Shown here: positions 25,894 to 33,436 of the stretch, piece by piece | How the letters are laid out: each line of letters begins with the position of its first letter | Numbering within the stretch: position 1 is the first letter of the stretch | Assembly: GCA_964575845.1 (NCBI GenBank) | Contig: CAZNSX010000004.1 | Coordinates: forward strand, 1-64,000 | Length of the DNA stretch: 64,000 nucleotides | Source: CAZNSX01 sp964575845 | Lineage (GTDB): Bacteria > UBA8248 > CAZNSX01 | Direction of reading: 5' to 3' | The notes under the pieces: generated by a model | The model's input: the letters and a program-made list of their open reading frames with translations, nothing else | Databases searched by the model: none | Told to the model about the DNA's origin: nothing | Made by a program: the position numbers and the translations under genes

Positions 25894-26496
25894 CTAGCCC
25901 TGAGCAAAGAGCACGCGCACTACTTCAGGCTCAAGCTCCTCGCGAACCCTTCTTGCGAGGAGCTCAAGTGTGGCATTGACCTCATAGGCCTCCCCTTTGA
26001 GGATGCAGCCGCCCGCTATGGGACGTGGCTCGGGCGAGAGCGTCAGGGCCGCCCCCTTGCCCCTTCGCGCAAGCTCTCGATTTACCTCCTCAAGGAGGGA
26101 GCCGTCGATTCGGGAGAAGTCGTGCTCTGAGATGAAGACCACCTCATCGCCCGAGGCCACAGAGGCGAGCAACAACCCCTTGAAAAGCTCCCGGTAGCGC
26201 TCCAGGGGGAGCTCTGAGGCGGTCTTGAGGGCTCCTCTGAAGACAGCTTCCATGGCCTCCTGCTTCGCGGCCAGGAGTTTTTTCCTTTCCTCCAGACGTG
26301 CCCTTGTGACCACCTGTTCGCGCCGCACCCTGGCCTCGGCCTCGGCCTCCGCGCGGAGCTTAGCCGCCAGTCGCTCGGCCTCACTTTCGGCCGCCTCAAC
26401 TATGGCCCGCGCCTCCTCCTCTGCGCGCTTTTTCTTCTCTTCAGCCCTAGCCCCGGCGTCCGCGAGGATCTTATTCTTTATGTTGTCCAGCGACAT
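25894..26496 (-). CDS. ntpE: V/A-type ATPase subunit E
   Basis: A 200-residue peripheral stalk subunit. A long N-terminal coiled coil (KNKILADAGARAEEKKKRAE through LAAKLRAEAEAEARVRREQV) is followed by the globular ATP-synt_E domain ending GGCILKGEAYEVNATLELLA. It is last in the minus-strand G-I-K-E set and lies only three bases after subunit K. The expected next gene, subunit C, is found at 8.0 kb on the plus strand instead. Confidence 0.92.
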   Translation of the reverse strand: MSLDNIKNKILADAGARAEEKKKRAEEEARAIVEAAESEAERLAAKLRAEAEAEARVRREQVVTRARLEERKKLLAAKQEAMEAVFRGALKTASELPLERYRELFKGLLLASVASGDEVVFISEHDFSRIDGSLLEEVNRELARRGKGAALTLSPEPRPIAGGCILKGEAYEVNATLELLARRVREELEPEVVRVLFAQG

Positions 26497-26499
26497 GGT

Positions 26500-26976
26500 C
26501 TATCCCAGCTTGATTCCGTTGAGCATGAGCACGGTAGCAAGAAGGGCAAAGACGGCATAGGTTTCGACCATTGCGGGGAGCACTATGGCCTTTCCAGTTT
26601 CCTCAGGCCTGCGCGCGATGAGAAAGATCGAGCCCGCCGCCGCCTTCCCCTGCCCTATGGCCGAGAAGAACCCCACAATCCCCACGGGAATGCAGGCCCA
26701 GAAAATTTGAAGACCCTGAAGCTCCGTCACCTTGAGCGGAGCTCCTGCGAGGAACCCGATCTTTATCATAACAAGAAAGCCCACGAGTAGCCCATAAATG
26801 CCCTGGGTTCCGGGAAGGGCCTGAAAGAGGAGCACGAGGCCGAACTTGCCAGGGTCTTCCGTCATGATGCCGGCCCCAGCCGTACCCGCAGTCCCGAGCC
26901 CTATCCCCGAGCCCGAGCAAGAGGCGGCGATGGCTACGGCGGCTCCCAGAAGGGACCATGTAATCCCGTCGATCAT
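26500..26976 (-). CDS. ntpK: V-type ATPase membrane rotor subunit K
   Basis: A 158-residue proteolipid with two hairpins (four hydrophobic helices), as in V-type K subunits. The ion-carrying Glu138 is in VLPAMVETYAVFALL; the first hairpin has Gln (FQALPGTQGIYGL), so each subunit carries one ion site. Leu54, Thr57, Gln58, Tyr61, Gln109 and Glu138 occupy the places of the six sodium ligands reported for Enterococcus hirae NtpK (L61, T64, Q65, Y68, Q110, E139). This suggests sodium coupling, by comparison from memory rather than by alignment. Confidence 0.93.
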   Translation of the reverse strand: MIDGITWSLLGAAVAIAASCSGSGIGLGTAGTAGAGIMTEDPGKFGLVLLFQALPGTQGIYGLLVGFLVMIKIGFLAGAPLKVTELQGLQIFWACIPVGIVGFFSAIGQGKAAAGSIFLIARRPEETGKAIVLPAMVETYAVFALLATVLMLNGIKLG

Positions 26977-27023
26977 AGCGTTTTATCTCCTCTCAAGAGC
27001 ATCGGGCCGGAAGTGCCCACCCC

Positions 27024-29036
27024 CTACTCCACAACCTCCACCCACTGGGTCTTCACCCTGAAGGGTGCGAAGGGAGAGCCGCCACCCACATAGAATTTCG
27101 TGAAAAACTCCACATACTGAAGGCGCGCTGAGTGGATGAAAGCACCCAGAGCGCCGATGAGCAGGTTAAACACATGACCGATCATAAAGATGGCAAAACC
27201 AAGGAGGACTCCTACGTAAGGGGTGCCGCCCACGAGCTGGACGAAGACATTGACGACAACCGCGATGACCCCCGTGGCCAGCCCCAAAGCAAAAAGCCGG
27301 GAGTATGAAAGAACATCCCCCAGGTAGCCCACGAGGCCATAGAGGCTCAAGAGGCCGCCTCCGACTTTCATGAAGGGGTTCCGGTAGTCCCGGCTCTTGG
27401 AGATTACGGTGAGGAGCGCCGAACCCCCCGCCAGATAAAGGGAGGCGGCACTCAGGCTTTCGGGCAGAACGCCGGTTTTCACCAGGAGGAGGAGCAGGAA
27501 AGATATGACCAAGAAGAGCTGAACCCCGGGGCCTAACAGAGCCTCAAGGCGCTCCCCATTCTTGTATAGAACCGCAAGCTTGAGCGCAAGGCCCAGAAGG
27601 AGCTGCACTACCCCCAGACCGAGAGCCAAGAGCAGAATCGGGACCGGATTCTCCACGGGATTCACGAGCAGCACGGAATCTTTAAGCGCCTTCAGGGGAC
27701 CGCCTCCCCAGGGTATGAGGTCCACGCCGTTTCCGAACCATGAGCCGAAAACAAGGCCGAAGCCCGCCGAAGATAGCCCCCCGAGAATGAGAAGCCTGAA
27801 AAACTGGCTGGCTCCCGGCCCAGGCCTCATGCGCCTCAGCATCCACAAACAAATAGCCGCCTGCGCCAGGCCGTAACCCACATCGCTCAGGCAGAACCCG
27901 AAGAAGAGGAAATAGAAGGGGGCGAGGAAAGGCGTGGGGTCGAGTTCCTCGGGACGGGGGAGCCCGTAGAGCTGAGTGATCGTGGCAAAGGGCCTGAGCT
28001 GGGGGGGGTTCACGATGGAGACCGGTACCTCCTCACCATCCACCGGCGTCTCCACGCACATCTCCAGTGTCTTGAACTTCCCGTTGAGGCGGCTCTCCAG
28101 ACGAGGCACATCCTGAGCCCTCATCCACCCTTCAAGGAGGAAGGCCTCGCGGCTCGCGGCCAGGTTCCTCCTGGCCTCCCGCCTCTCCCGCAAGATGTTG
28201 AGATAGTCGGAGGCCGCGGCCAGCTCTGCCTTTATTTCCTGAAAGGCCTTTGCCCTATCGAGCACACCCGTCCTTTCCTGCTCAAGCTCCTCCCGCCTCC
28301 TGGCTATAGCCTCGAGTGCCTGAGAGGGTGAAAGGGAGCCCCACTCAGGCCTCTCGGGAGGAGGCGGAAGAAGGTTCAGGCCCTTCACCTTAGCCAGCTC
28401 CTCTCTCAGGGCTTCTCCATCTTGATTGAGGAAGAGGAGAAGAGAGACCAGCTCGCCCCCCTCCTCGGAGGGGGAAAGCACCTCCAGGTGAAAGAGAAGC
28501 CCCCTTTCCTCCAGTGCCTGAGCCAGACTGGAGAAGGCCTCATCAACGCCCCGGCAAAGCTGTAACTCTATATATTTCAAAGACTTAAACTCATCCAACG
28601 AAGCGCTGAGCAGAGACCAGGGCTCAAGGCGCCCCATTGCTTCCCCGAGGCCTTCCTCTTCTTCGGTTATTCTCTGGAGCGCATCCGAGGTCTCCTTGAG
28701 TTCACTATAGATGGTATCGAGGGGGAGTTCTTCATAGGTCCTTTTGAGCTCCTCGCGCCTCAGCACTTTTTTCGGGTTAAGAAAGGCCGACAATCCCTTA
28801 TGCGCACGGTTCCCGTGGGATTCTATGAAATTAAGGCAGAAGCGAACCCGGGAGGCGTCTTCCTCGGCCCGCTCAAAGGAGGGCTCGTTTGAGCCCGGAG
28901 GGGCCGCCCCATCTGGCATGCGCTCCACCAAGCTGGCCATCTGCACCATGCCCGACCAATGGAGCTCCTCCAGGAGTTCCTCCTGGATGGAGCGGTGCCC
29001 CGCCAGAAGGAGCTTTTTCATCCTAGCTATCGCCAC
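27024..29036 (-). CDS. ntpI: V/A-type ATPase subunit I (a subunit)
   Basis: A 670-residue membrane stator that provides the ion half-channels. I take GTG 29036 (VAIARMKKLLLAG), which matches the family start and has a ggagag site; a TTG at 29057 is less likely. The N-terminal 340 residues are soluble and helical. Multiple transmembrane segments follow, with the hallmarks FYFLFFGFCLSDVGYGL, DVLSYSRLFALGLATGVIAV and VFNLLIGALGAFIHSARLQY, then VEFFTKFY. It overlaps subunit G by 14 bases. Confidence 0.93.
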   Translation of the reverse strand: MAIARMKKLLLAGHRSIQEELLEELHWSGMVQMASLVERMPDGAAPPGSNEPSFERAEEDASRVRFCLNFIESHGNRAHKGLSAFLNPKKVLRREELKRTYEELPLDTIYSELKETSDALQRITEEEEGLGEAMGRLEPWSLLSASLDEFKSLKYIELQLCRGVDEAFSSLAQALEERGLLFHLEVLSPSEEGGELVSLLLFLNQDGEALREELAKVKGLNLLPPPPERPEWGSLSPSQALEAIARRREELEQERTGVLDRAKAFQEIKAELAAASDYLNILRERREARRNLAASREAFLLEGWMRAQDVPRLESRLNGKFKTLEMCVETPVDGEEVPVSIVNPPQLRPFATITQLYGLPRPEELDPTPFLAPFYFLFFGFCLSDVGYGLAQAAICLWMLRRMRPGPGASQFFRLLILGGLSSAGFGLVFGSWFGNGVDLIPWGGGPLKALKDSVLLVNPVENPVPILLLALGLGVVQLLLGLALKLAVLYKNGERLEALLGPGVQLFLVISFLLLLLVKTGVLPESLSAASLYLAGGSALLTVISKSRDYRNPFMKVGGGLLSLYGLVGYLGDVLSYSRLFALGLATGVIAVVVNVFVQLVGGTPYVGVLLGFAIFMIGHVFNLLIGALGAFIHSARLQYVEFFTKFYVGGGSPFAPFRVKTQWVEVVE

Positions 29037-29349
29037 TGTAGCTCTCCATCCGCTCAAGCACCAGCCTGAGGGCGTTTTCCTTTCTCTCGGCCCAGCGCTC
29101 CTTTAGCCTCTCCCTCTCTTTTCTTCCCTCCTCCTCGATACCTCTTGCCTCAAGGTTCGCCTCTGCTTCCGCCTCCTCCAGAAGGCGCTCCCTCTGGGCT
29201 GAAGCTTCGGCTTTGACCTTCTGAAGGAGTTCTCTCGACCGAGCACGCGCGTCCCTGAGGGTCTGCTCAATTTCTTTTTGGGCTTCGGCCTCAAGGCCTT
29301 CTGCTTTGGTCTCCCAACCTTTGAGTTTTTTGAAAAGCTCTTCGGTCAT
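29023..29349 (-). CDS. ntpF: V/A-type ATPase subunit G/H
   Basis: A 108-residue, almost wholly coiled-coil protein (KGWETKAEGLEAEAQKEIEQ, ARSRELLQKVKAEASAQRER, AEAEANLEARGIEEEGRKER). It is the peripheral-stalk partner of subunit E and is first in the G-I-K-E set, the normal place. Low-complexity sequence limits the family call, but context supports it strongly. A 150-base gap separates it from parB. Confidence 0.85.
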   Translation of the reverse strand: MTEELFKKLKGWETKAEGLEAEAQKEIEQTLRDARARSRELLQKVKAEASAQRERLLEEAEAEANLEARGIEEEGRKERERLKERWAERKENALRLVLERMESYSGDS

Positions 29350-29501
29350 GGCGGTCTATAACCCTTTAGAAACAAAAGCATTATGTTAATAGGAAGCTTC
29401 CCCGCTTCCGAACCATCCCTGAACTATTGATGACCCCCCTCGAACCGGGTGTGATCACAAAGGCGTATCTACATATTTATCGTGTGAAAGAAGAAGAGAG
29501 T

Positions 29502-30416
29502 TTAGCCATAAGCCCCTCCCGGGTCTCCTTCGCTCGGGGAGACGGGCCTCTCGGAGAAGCCGCAGCCGAGAAGGGAAAGAACTCTTTCCAGCTCCTCGCG
29601 GGAATAATACTCGACCTCTATCTTCCCGCGGCTTTCCTTTCCCCTGATGCGCACCTTGGTCGCGAGGGCCTGCTTGAGCCTCTCCTCTATCTCGCTCAGA
29701 AAGGGATTCAGGCGACGAGCGCTCCCCCTCTTCGCCTCCCCCGCTTTCCCCGGCAGGGGCTCCCGCGCCAGGGCCTCGGTCTGCCTGACTGATAAACCCT
29801 TTTCTCTTATTGTTCGCCAGAGCGCGAGCTGCGCCGAAGCCGAAGGCAGGGATAGCAGCGCCCTGGCATGTCCCATGGTTATCTCCTCTTTCCGAATGCT
29901 CTCCTTTATGGCCTCCGGGAGTCTCAGGAGTCTCAGGACGTTGGCGACTGTGGAGCGGTCCTTCCCCACCCTCTCGCCCGCCTCCTCCTGCGTGAGGCCA
30001 AGTTCCTCCACCAGGTGGCGGAAGGCGGCAGCCTCCTCCATGGGGTTCAGGTCCGCGCGCTGGATGTTCTCCACGAGGGCAACCTCCACGAGCTCCCTCT
30101 CATCGGCTTCTATGATGAGCGCGGGCACTGTTTCGAGGCCTGCCTCTCGGGCGGCGCGCCAGCGTCGCTCTCCGGTGACGAGCCCATAACCCCCGGCAAC
30201 CTTCCTAACCACGATGGGCTGGAGAATGCCCTTCTCGCGGATGGACCGCGAGAGCTCCTCAAGCTTCTCCCGATTAAAGTCCTTCCTCGGTTGGTGGCTC
30301 CCCGGAGAAATCTCGCTGAGGGGAATTTCCCTCAGCCCGAGATCCTCCGGGACCCCGTGGGAAATCTCGGGAATAAGGGCATCCAGCCCCCGGCCCAGGA
30401 CTTTTCGCATCGCCAA
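29502..30416 (-). CDS. parB: Chromosome partitioning protein ParB
   Basis: A 304-residue ParB/Spo0J family protein. It begins with the standard MRKVLGRGLDALIP, has the CTPase/nuclease-like core with TGERRWRAAREAGLETVPAL and ENIQRADLNPMEEAAAFRHL, and a helix-turn-helix ELGLTQEEAGERVGKDRSTV that binds parS. The C-terminus is basic and suits dimerisation. Its start lies inside the last 143 bases of parA, in another frame. A perfect parS site lies upstream of parA. Confidence 0.95.
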   Translation of the reverse strand: MAMRKVLGRGLDALIPEISHGVPEDLGLREIPLSEISPGSHQPRKDFNREKLEELSRSIREKGILQPIVVRKVAGGYGLVTGERRWRAAREAGLETVPALIIEADERELVEVALVENIQRADLNPMEEAAAFRHLVEELGLTQEEAGERVGKDRSTVANVLRLLRLPEAIKESIRKEEITMGHARALLSLPSASAQLALWRTIREKGLSVRQTEALAREPLPGKAGEAKRGSARRLNPFLSEIEERLKQALATKVRIRGKESRGKIEVEYYSREELERVLSLLGCGFSERPVSPSEGDPGGAYG

Positions 30417-31185
30417 ACCCCTCTCTTTTACGTCTTCTTTCGATTAGTTCCCGCGCCAGAAGCAAGTAGGCTCTGGCTCCTGCGGAAGCTATATCGTAAA
30501 GGATTATGGGCTTTCCGTGACTCGGCGCTTCCGCCAGGCGAACATTTCGCGGGATAAACGTATTGAGAACCCCCTCGCCAAAGTGGCCCCGCACCTCTTC
30601 GGCCACCTGCTGGGAAAGGTTGGTCCTGCTGTCATACATCGTCAGAAGAATCCCCTCCAGCTCGAGCCCTGGATTATAAACTCTTCTCACGAGCTCGACC
30701 GTCCGCATCAGCTTTGAGAGCCCTTCCAGAGCATAGTACTCAGCTTGAAGGGGGATGAGGACGGCGTCGGCCGCCACCAGGACGTTGAGCGTGAGGAGTC
30801 CCAGCGAGGGAGGGCAATCGACTATTATGTAGTCATAGCCATCTTTTATCTTCAGAAGGAGGGGCCTCAGCCTCCCCTCCCTGTGGCGTGCCGACACAAG
30901 CTCAAGCTCCGCCCCGATTAGGTCTATATTGGAAGGAATGACGTCCAGGCGCTCGATGGAGGTCTTCCTCAGGGCCTCCTCAAGCCCCGCCTCACCCATG
31001 AGGGCTCTGTAGAGGGCATTCCCGGCTGAGTCAACCCCCGCTCCGCTTGCCGCATTGCCCTGAGGGTCCATATCCACAAGAAGCACTCTCTTCTCGGCGA
31101 CAGCCAGGGAAGCCGCGAGGTTAACCGCCGTTGTAGTCTTTCCCACCCCCCCTTTCTGGTTGGCTATGGCCAGAACCCTACACAT
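30274..31185 (-). CDS. parA: Chromosome partitioning ATPase ParA
   Basis: A 303-residue ParA/Soj ATPase. The deviant Walker A box is NQKGGVGKTTTAVNLAASLA; VLLVDMDPQGNAASGAG and YDYIIVDCPPSLGLLTLNVL follow. The family-like part ends at about LLARELIERRRKREG (residue 255), the usual end for Soj proteins. The frame then continues for about 47 more residues with no family character, overlapping parB by 143 bases. This is either a real long overlap from stop-codon loss or a frameshift in the sequence near 30.42 kb. Confidence 0.93.
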   Translation of the reverse strand: MCRVLAIANQKGGVGKTTTAVNLAASLAVAEKRVLLVDMDPQGNAASGAGVDSAGNALYRALMGEAGLEEALRKTSIERLDVIPSNIDLIGAELELVSARHREGRLRPLLLKIKDGYDYIIVDCPPSLGLLTLNVLVAADAVLIPLQAEYYALEGLSKLMRTVELVRRVYNPGLELEGILLTMYDSRTNLSQQVAEEVRGHFGEGVLNTFIPRNVRLAEAPSHGKPIILYDIASAGARAYLLLARELIERRRKREGFGDAKSPGPGAGCPYSRDFPRGPGGSRAEGNSPQRDFSGEPPTEEGL

Positions 31186-31604
31186 TGACGCTTCATCAGG
31201 GCGGAGGACTATCTCTCCAGTCTAAGTCCCTCGAAAGACACTAAATTTTACCACGAAAAGGGAACGGGAAAAAGAGAATTCAAAAGTAATGTTCCACGTG
31301 GAACACATCGCTATAATTGATTGTTTTTAAATAAATACTTCATGCTTCCCAAGAGAATTCTCGAAGGAGCCCCCGGCTCCATCCCCTTTCTGTCTTCCCC
31401 GGTGCGTGGGATTTCGAAAAAAATTAATCGAGATTCAGGACATTATAGCAACTATTGCGGGAATAAGAGAAAAAAGGTTAAAGTTATAGGAAATACTTAA
31501 ACCCGCTGGTCTTTGCCTAAATGGGTTATATTATGCCCGCGCCGGCTCAGAGGGTTTCTGGGCGGGCTAACATAACGCCAGCAACCAAACTGAAGGAGGG
31601 AACC
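31186..31604. other. parA upstream region with parS
   Basis: About 420 bases without a gene, AT-richer than the surroundings. It carries the parS palindrome and must hold promoters for parA (leftward) and for the selenoprotein pair (rightward). I found no clear DnaA boxes, so it is not shown to be the replication origin. Confidence 0.5.
31290..31305. promoter_or_regulatory. parS centromere site
   Basis: TGTTCCACGTGGAACA is a perfect 16-base palindrome matching the bacterial parS consensus (TGTTNCACGTGNAACA). It lies 105 bases upstream of parA, where ParB is expected to load onto the chromosome. Confidence 0.9.
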
Positions 31605-32072
31605 ATGAGAGAAACCATGCGCCTGAAGGTGGGGGACACCGCCCCCGACTTCACCCTCCCCGATACTGAGGGAAAGCCCGTCGGCCTCTCCCAGTTCAAG
31701 GGGAAGAACCTGGTCTTAGCTTTTGTGCCGGCGGCATTCACGCCCGTCTGAAGCGTCCAGCTGCCCGCGTACAACGCCGACCTAGAGAAGTTTGCGGGCT
31801 TCGACGCCACGGTCGTGGCCGTATCCACCGACAACACCCACAGCAACAAGGCATGGGTGGAGAGGATGCGGGGCTTGAACTACCCCGTGCTGAGCGATTT
31901 CTGGCCCCACGGAAATGTCGCCCTGAAGTATGGGGTGCTGAGGGAGGAAGGGATAACCGAAAGGGCCATCTTCCTCATCGATAAGGGGGGGAAGATCCGC
32001 TACATCGACATCCACCCCATAGGCGACCAGCCTGATAATGAGGAACTTTTCGAAGTACTGAGGAAGATGTGA
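31605..32072 (+). CDS. Selenocysteine-containing peroxiredoxin (in-frame UGA)
   Basis: A 155-residue thioredoxin-fold peroxidase when UGA 31749-31751 is read as selenocysteine (residue 49). ATG 31605 has a gaaggaggg ribosome site. The N-terminal part is KVGDTAPDFTLPDTEGKPVG, VLAFVPAAFTPV; then U where the peroxidatic Cys stands in TPVC peroxiredoxins. In the same frame after UGA come VVAVSTDNTHSNKAWVERM, YPVLSDFWPHGNVALKYGVL and ERAIFLIDKGGKIRYID, all typical AhpE/BCP-like motifs. No Cys occurs elsewhere in the protein, so it would be a one-Sec enzyme reduced by an outside thiol. Sec peroxiredoxins with this UGA placement are known; confidence rests on uninterrupted homology across the UGA. 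Confidence 0.88.
31749..31799 (+). promoter_or_regulatory. Selenocysteine UGA and SECIS-like hairpin (peroxiredoxin)
   Basis: UGA at 31749-31751 is followed 11 bases later by a GCCCGC/GCGGGC stem (31763-31768 with 31794-31799) enclosing a 25-base region that can form a small inner AAC/GTT stem. Bacterial SECIS elements lie at this distance directly after the UGA. The fold was drawn by eye, so it is a candidate. Confidence 0.5.
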
Positions 32073-32136
32073 GAGGTTTGAAGTTTTGGGGGGGCGGCCT
32101 GAAAGGGCCGCCCCTTCCCTTAAGGGGGAAGAGATT

Positions 32137-32826
32137 ATGGTCAGCAAGATGAGCCGAAAGGCGGTGCCTTTCACCCCCTTTGAGAAGGAGCTGAAGGAGT
32201 GCTACCTGGGCCTTGTGACAAATGCCGGCGTTCACCTGAAGGACCAGGAGCCCTTCGACCCAGAGGGGGATGAGAGCCACCGCATAATCCCGGAGGACGC
32301 CCCATCAGACGCGCTCATGATAACCCACACCCATTATGACCATGCCGATGCAGATAGGGATATCAACTGCGTCTTCCCCATAGACAGGGTGAGGGAGCTC
32401 GCAGAGGAGGGCGTGATAAAGGGTCTGGGCAACCGCAATATCACGAAAGGGTTCAGTGAAAACCTGAAAGTCCTGTATGAGAAGAGCGCCCCCGAGGTGG
32501 CCGACCTCATCGAGAGGTCGAAGGCCGATATCGTCATACTCACGGGTGGCTGACCGCTCTGCCACCGCACGGTCGTTGCGACCCAGCGCGAGATAGAGAT
32601 GCGGGGTATCCCCACGGTTCTGATCACGGTCCTGCCCGATGACTCTAAGCCCATGCGGCCCCCGAGGGCCATTTACCCCAAGGGCTTCAAGCTCGGCCAC
32701 GGCCTGGGCGGCCCCGGCCAGAAGGAGCTCCAGAAGAAGGTGCTCCTCGCCGCCCTCTCGCAGTTCACCGAGCCTCCCGCGCCGGGGGAGATCAAGGAGA
32801 TGGAGTTTCCGGAGTACGGGGGGTGA
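32137..32826 (+). CDS. PrdB/GrdB-family selenoprotein (in-frame UGA)
   Basis: A 229-residue protein if UGA 32551-32553 is read as selenocysteine (residue 139). ATG 32137 follows agggggaagag. Sequence before the UGA (LVTNAGVHLKDQEPFD, HTHYDHADADRDINCVFPID) and after it (PLCHRTVVATQREIEMRGIP, TVLITVLPDD, MRPPRAIYPKGFKLGHGLG) match the selenoprotein B family of glycine/betaine/D-proline reductases, with the redox motif U-P-L-C. PrdB of D-proline reductase is the closest by length. The other reductase subunits (PrdA, or GrdA/C/E) are absent, so a Stickland role is unlikely to be complete; a stand-alone selenol redox role is inferred. It lies 64 bases after the Sec peroxiredoxin. Confidence 0.87.
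32551..32588 (+). promoter_or_regulatory. Selenocysteine UGA and SECIS-like hairpin (PrdB-like)
   Basis: UGA at 32551-32553 is followed by a hairpin CGC-ac-GGTCG-ttg-CGACC-ca-GCG (32566-32588), starting 13 bases downstream with a three-base loop and a symmetric two-base internal bulge. Distance and shape fit a bacterial SECIS, but the loop lacks the exact GGU of E. coli fdhF. Confidence 0.5.
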
Positions 32827-32962
32827 GGGTTAATTTATAACATATTGCTTTTAAAGAACTTATACCGCCAATCGCTATTGCCTCATCCCTAGAGTTAGGC
32901 TTCTTCCCGGACATGTGGTAGAGTAACGACGCAGCCTTAACCATAAAAGAAGGGGCGAGGCG

Positions 32963-33199
32963 GTGGAAATAAAGGAATACAACTTCACCGTTTTGTTTGA
33001 GCCAGCTGAGGAGGGAGGCTATGTCGTTACCTGCCCCGCTCTGCCGGGACTTGTCACCGAAGGAGACACCCTCGAAGAAGCCCGCGAGATGGCCAAAGAC
33101 GCCATCCGGGCCTACCTGGAGAGCCTGCGAAAAGACGGCCTGCCGATCCCTGCCGTCCCTTCCCTTTCATCGCAAAGATTTGAAGCGCAAAACCCTTGA
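32963..33199 (+). CDS. hicB: HicB-like antitoxin, orphan
   Basis: A 78-residue HicB-type protein from GTG 32963. It has the partial RNase-H-like fold of HicB antitoxins: YNFTVLFEPAEEGGYVVTCP, ALPGLVTEGDTLEEAREMAK, DAIRAYLESLRKDGLPIPAV. No separate DNA-binding domain is attached. Immediately after, in another frame, lies a short remnant resembling the end of a HicA toxin, so this appears to be one half of a decayed toxin-antitoxin pair. Confidence 0.8.
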   Translation: MEIKEYNFTVLFEPAEEGGYVVTCPALPGLVTEGDTLEEAREMAKDAIRAYLESLRKDGLPIPAVPSLSSQRFEAQNP

Positions 33200-33221
33200 A
33201 TCCGTCATCAAGCCGGGAGGA
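33162..33221 (+). pseudogene. HicA toxin remnant fused to hicB end
   Basis: In the frame offset from hicB, the peptide PFHRKDLKRKTLESVIKPGG resembles the C-terminal strand and helix of HicA toxins (pattern VPxHxxKxLKRGTLRxIL). The double-stranded-RNA-binding core with the catalytic His is missing. An internal deletion joining the end of hicB to the end of hicA would give exactly this arrangement. The match is short, so it is tentative. Confidence 0.45.
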
Positions 33222-33258
33222 GGCGAGCTCCTCCCCTACACGGAAACCGGGCCCGTAG

Positions 33259-33279
33259 GGGCGGACCTCGCGTCCGCCC
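33259..33279. repeat. Inverted repeat GGGCGGAC/GTCCGCCC
   Basis: Eight-base-pair arms with a five-base loop, right after the HicA remnant. No T-run follows, so it is more like a dispersed palindrome than a terminator. Confidence 0.55.
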
Positions 33280-33318
33280 GCCGGTCAGGAGGAGGCCAGC
33301 GGGCGTGGGTGAAGCCGG

Positions 33319-33342
33319 GGTAGGTCACGGCTGCGCCTTACC
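33319..33342. repeat. Dispersed GGTAGGTCACGGCTGCGCC palindrome, copy 1
   Basis: GGTAGGTCACGGCTGCGCC followed by TTACC. It is related to copies at 34005, 37812 and 63459: GGTAGG at one end, a GGCTGCGCC centre and a partial complement at the other end. Confidence 0.55.
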
Positions 33343-33436
33343 CAGTCCGGCTGAGCAGGGGGCGGGAATCCCCTTAATTTATTGATTTTATAGGGCTTCT
33401 GGCCTCGGCCCGGCTTTCTGGGTTCGCAATCCGTCC

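Noticed and set aside
29427..30557. Plus-strand open frames opposite parB
   Set aside because: They are reverse-strand images of a clearly homologous parB gene in GC-rich DNA.
31186..31604. Replication origin
   Set aside because: parS and AT-rich DNA are present, but I found no DnaA boxes and no dnaA gene nearby.
31749..31751. Reading the UGA in the peroxiredoxin as a true stop and calling two broken genes
   Set aside because: Both sides are intact, in one frame, and the UGA falls exactly on the catalytic residue; the next gene shows the same pattern.
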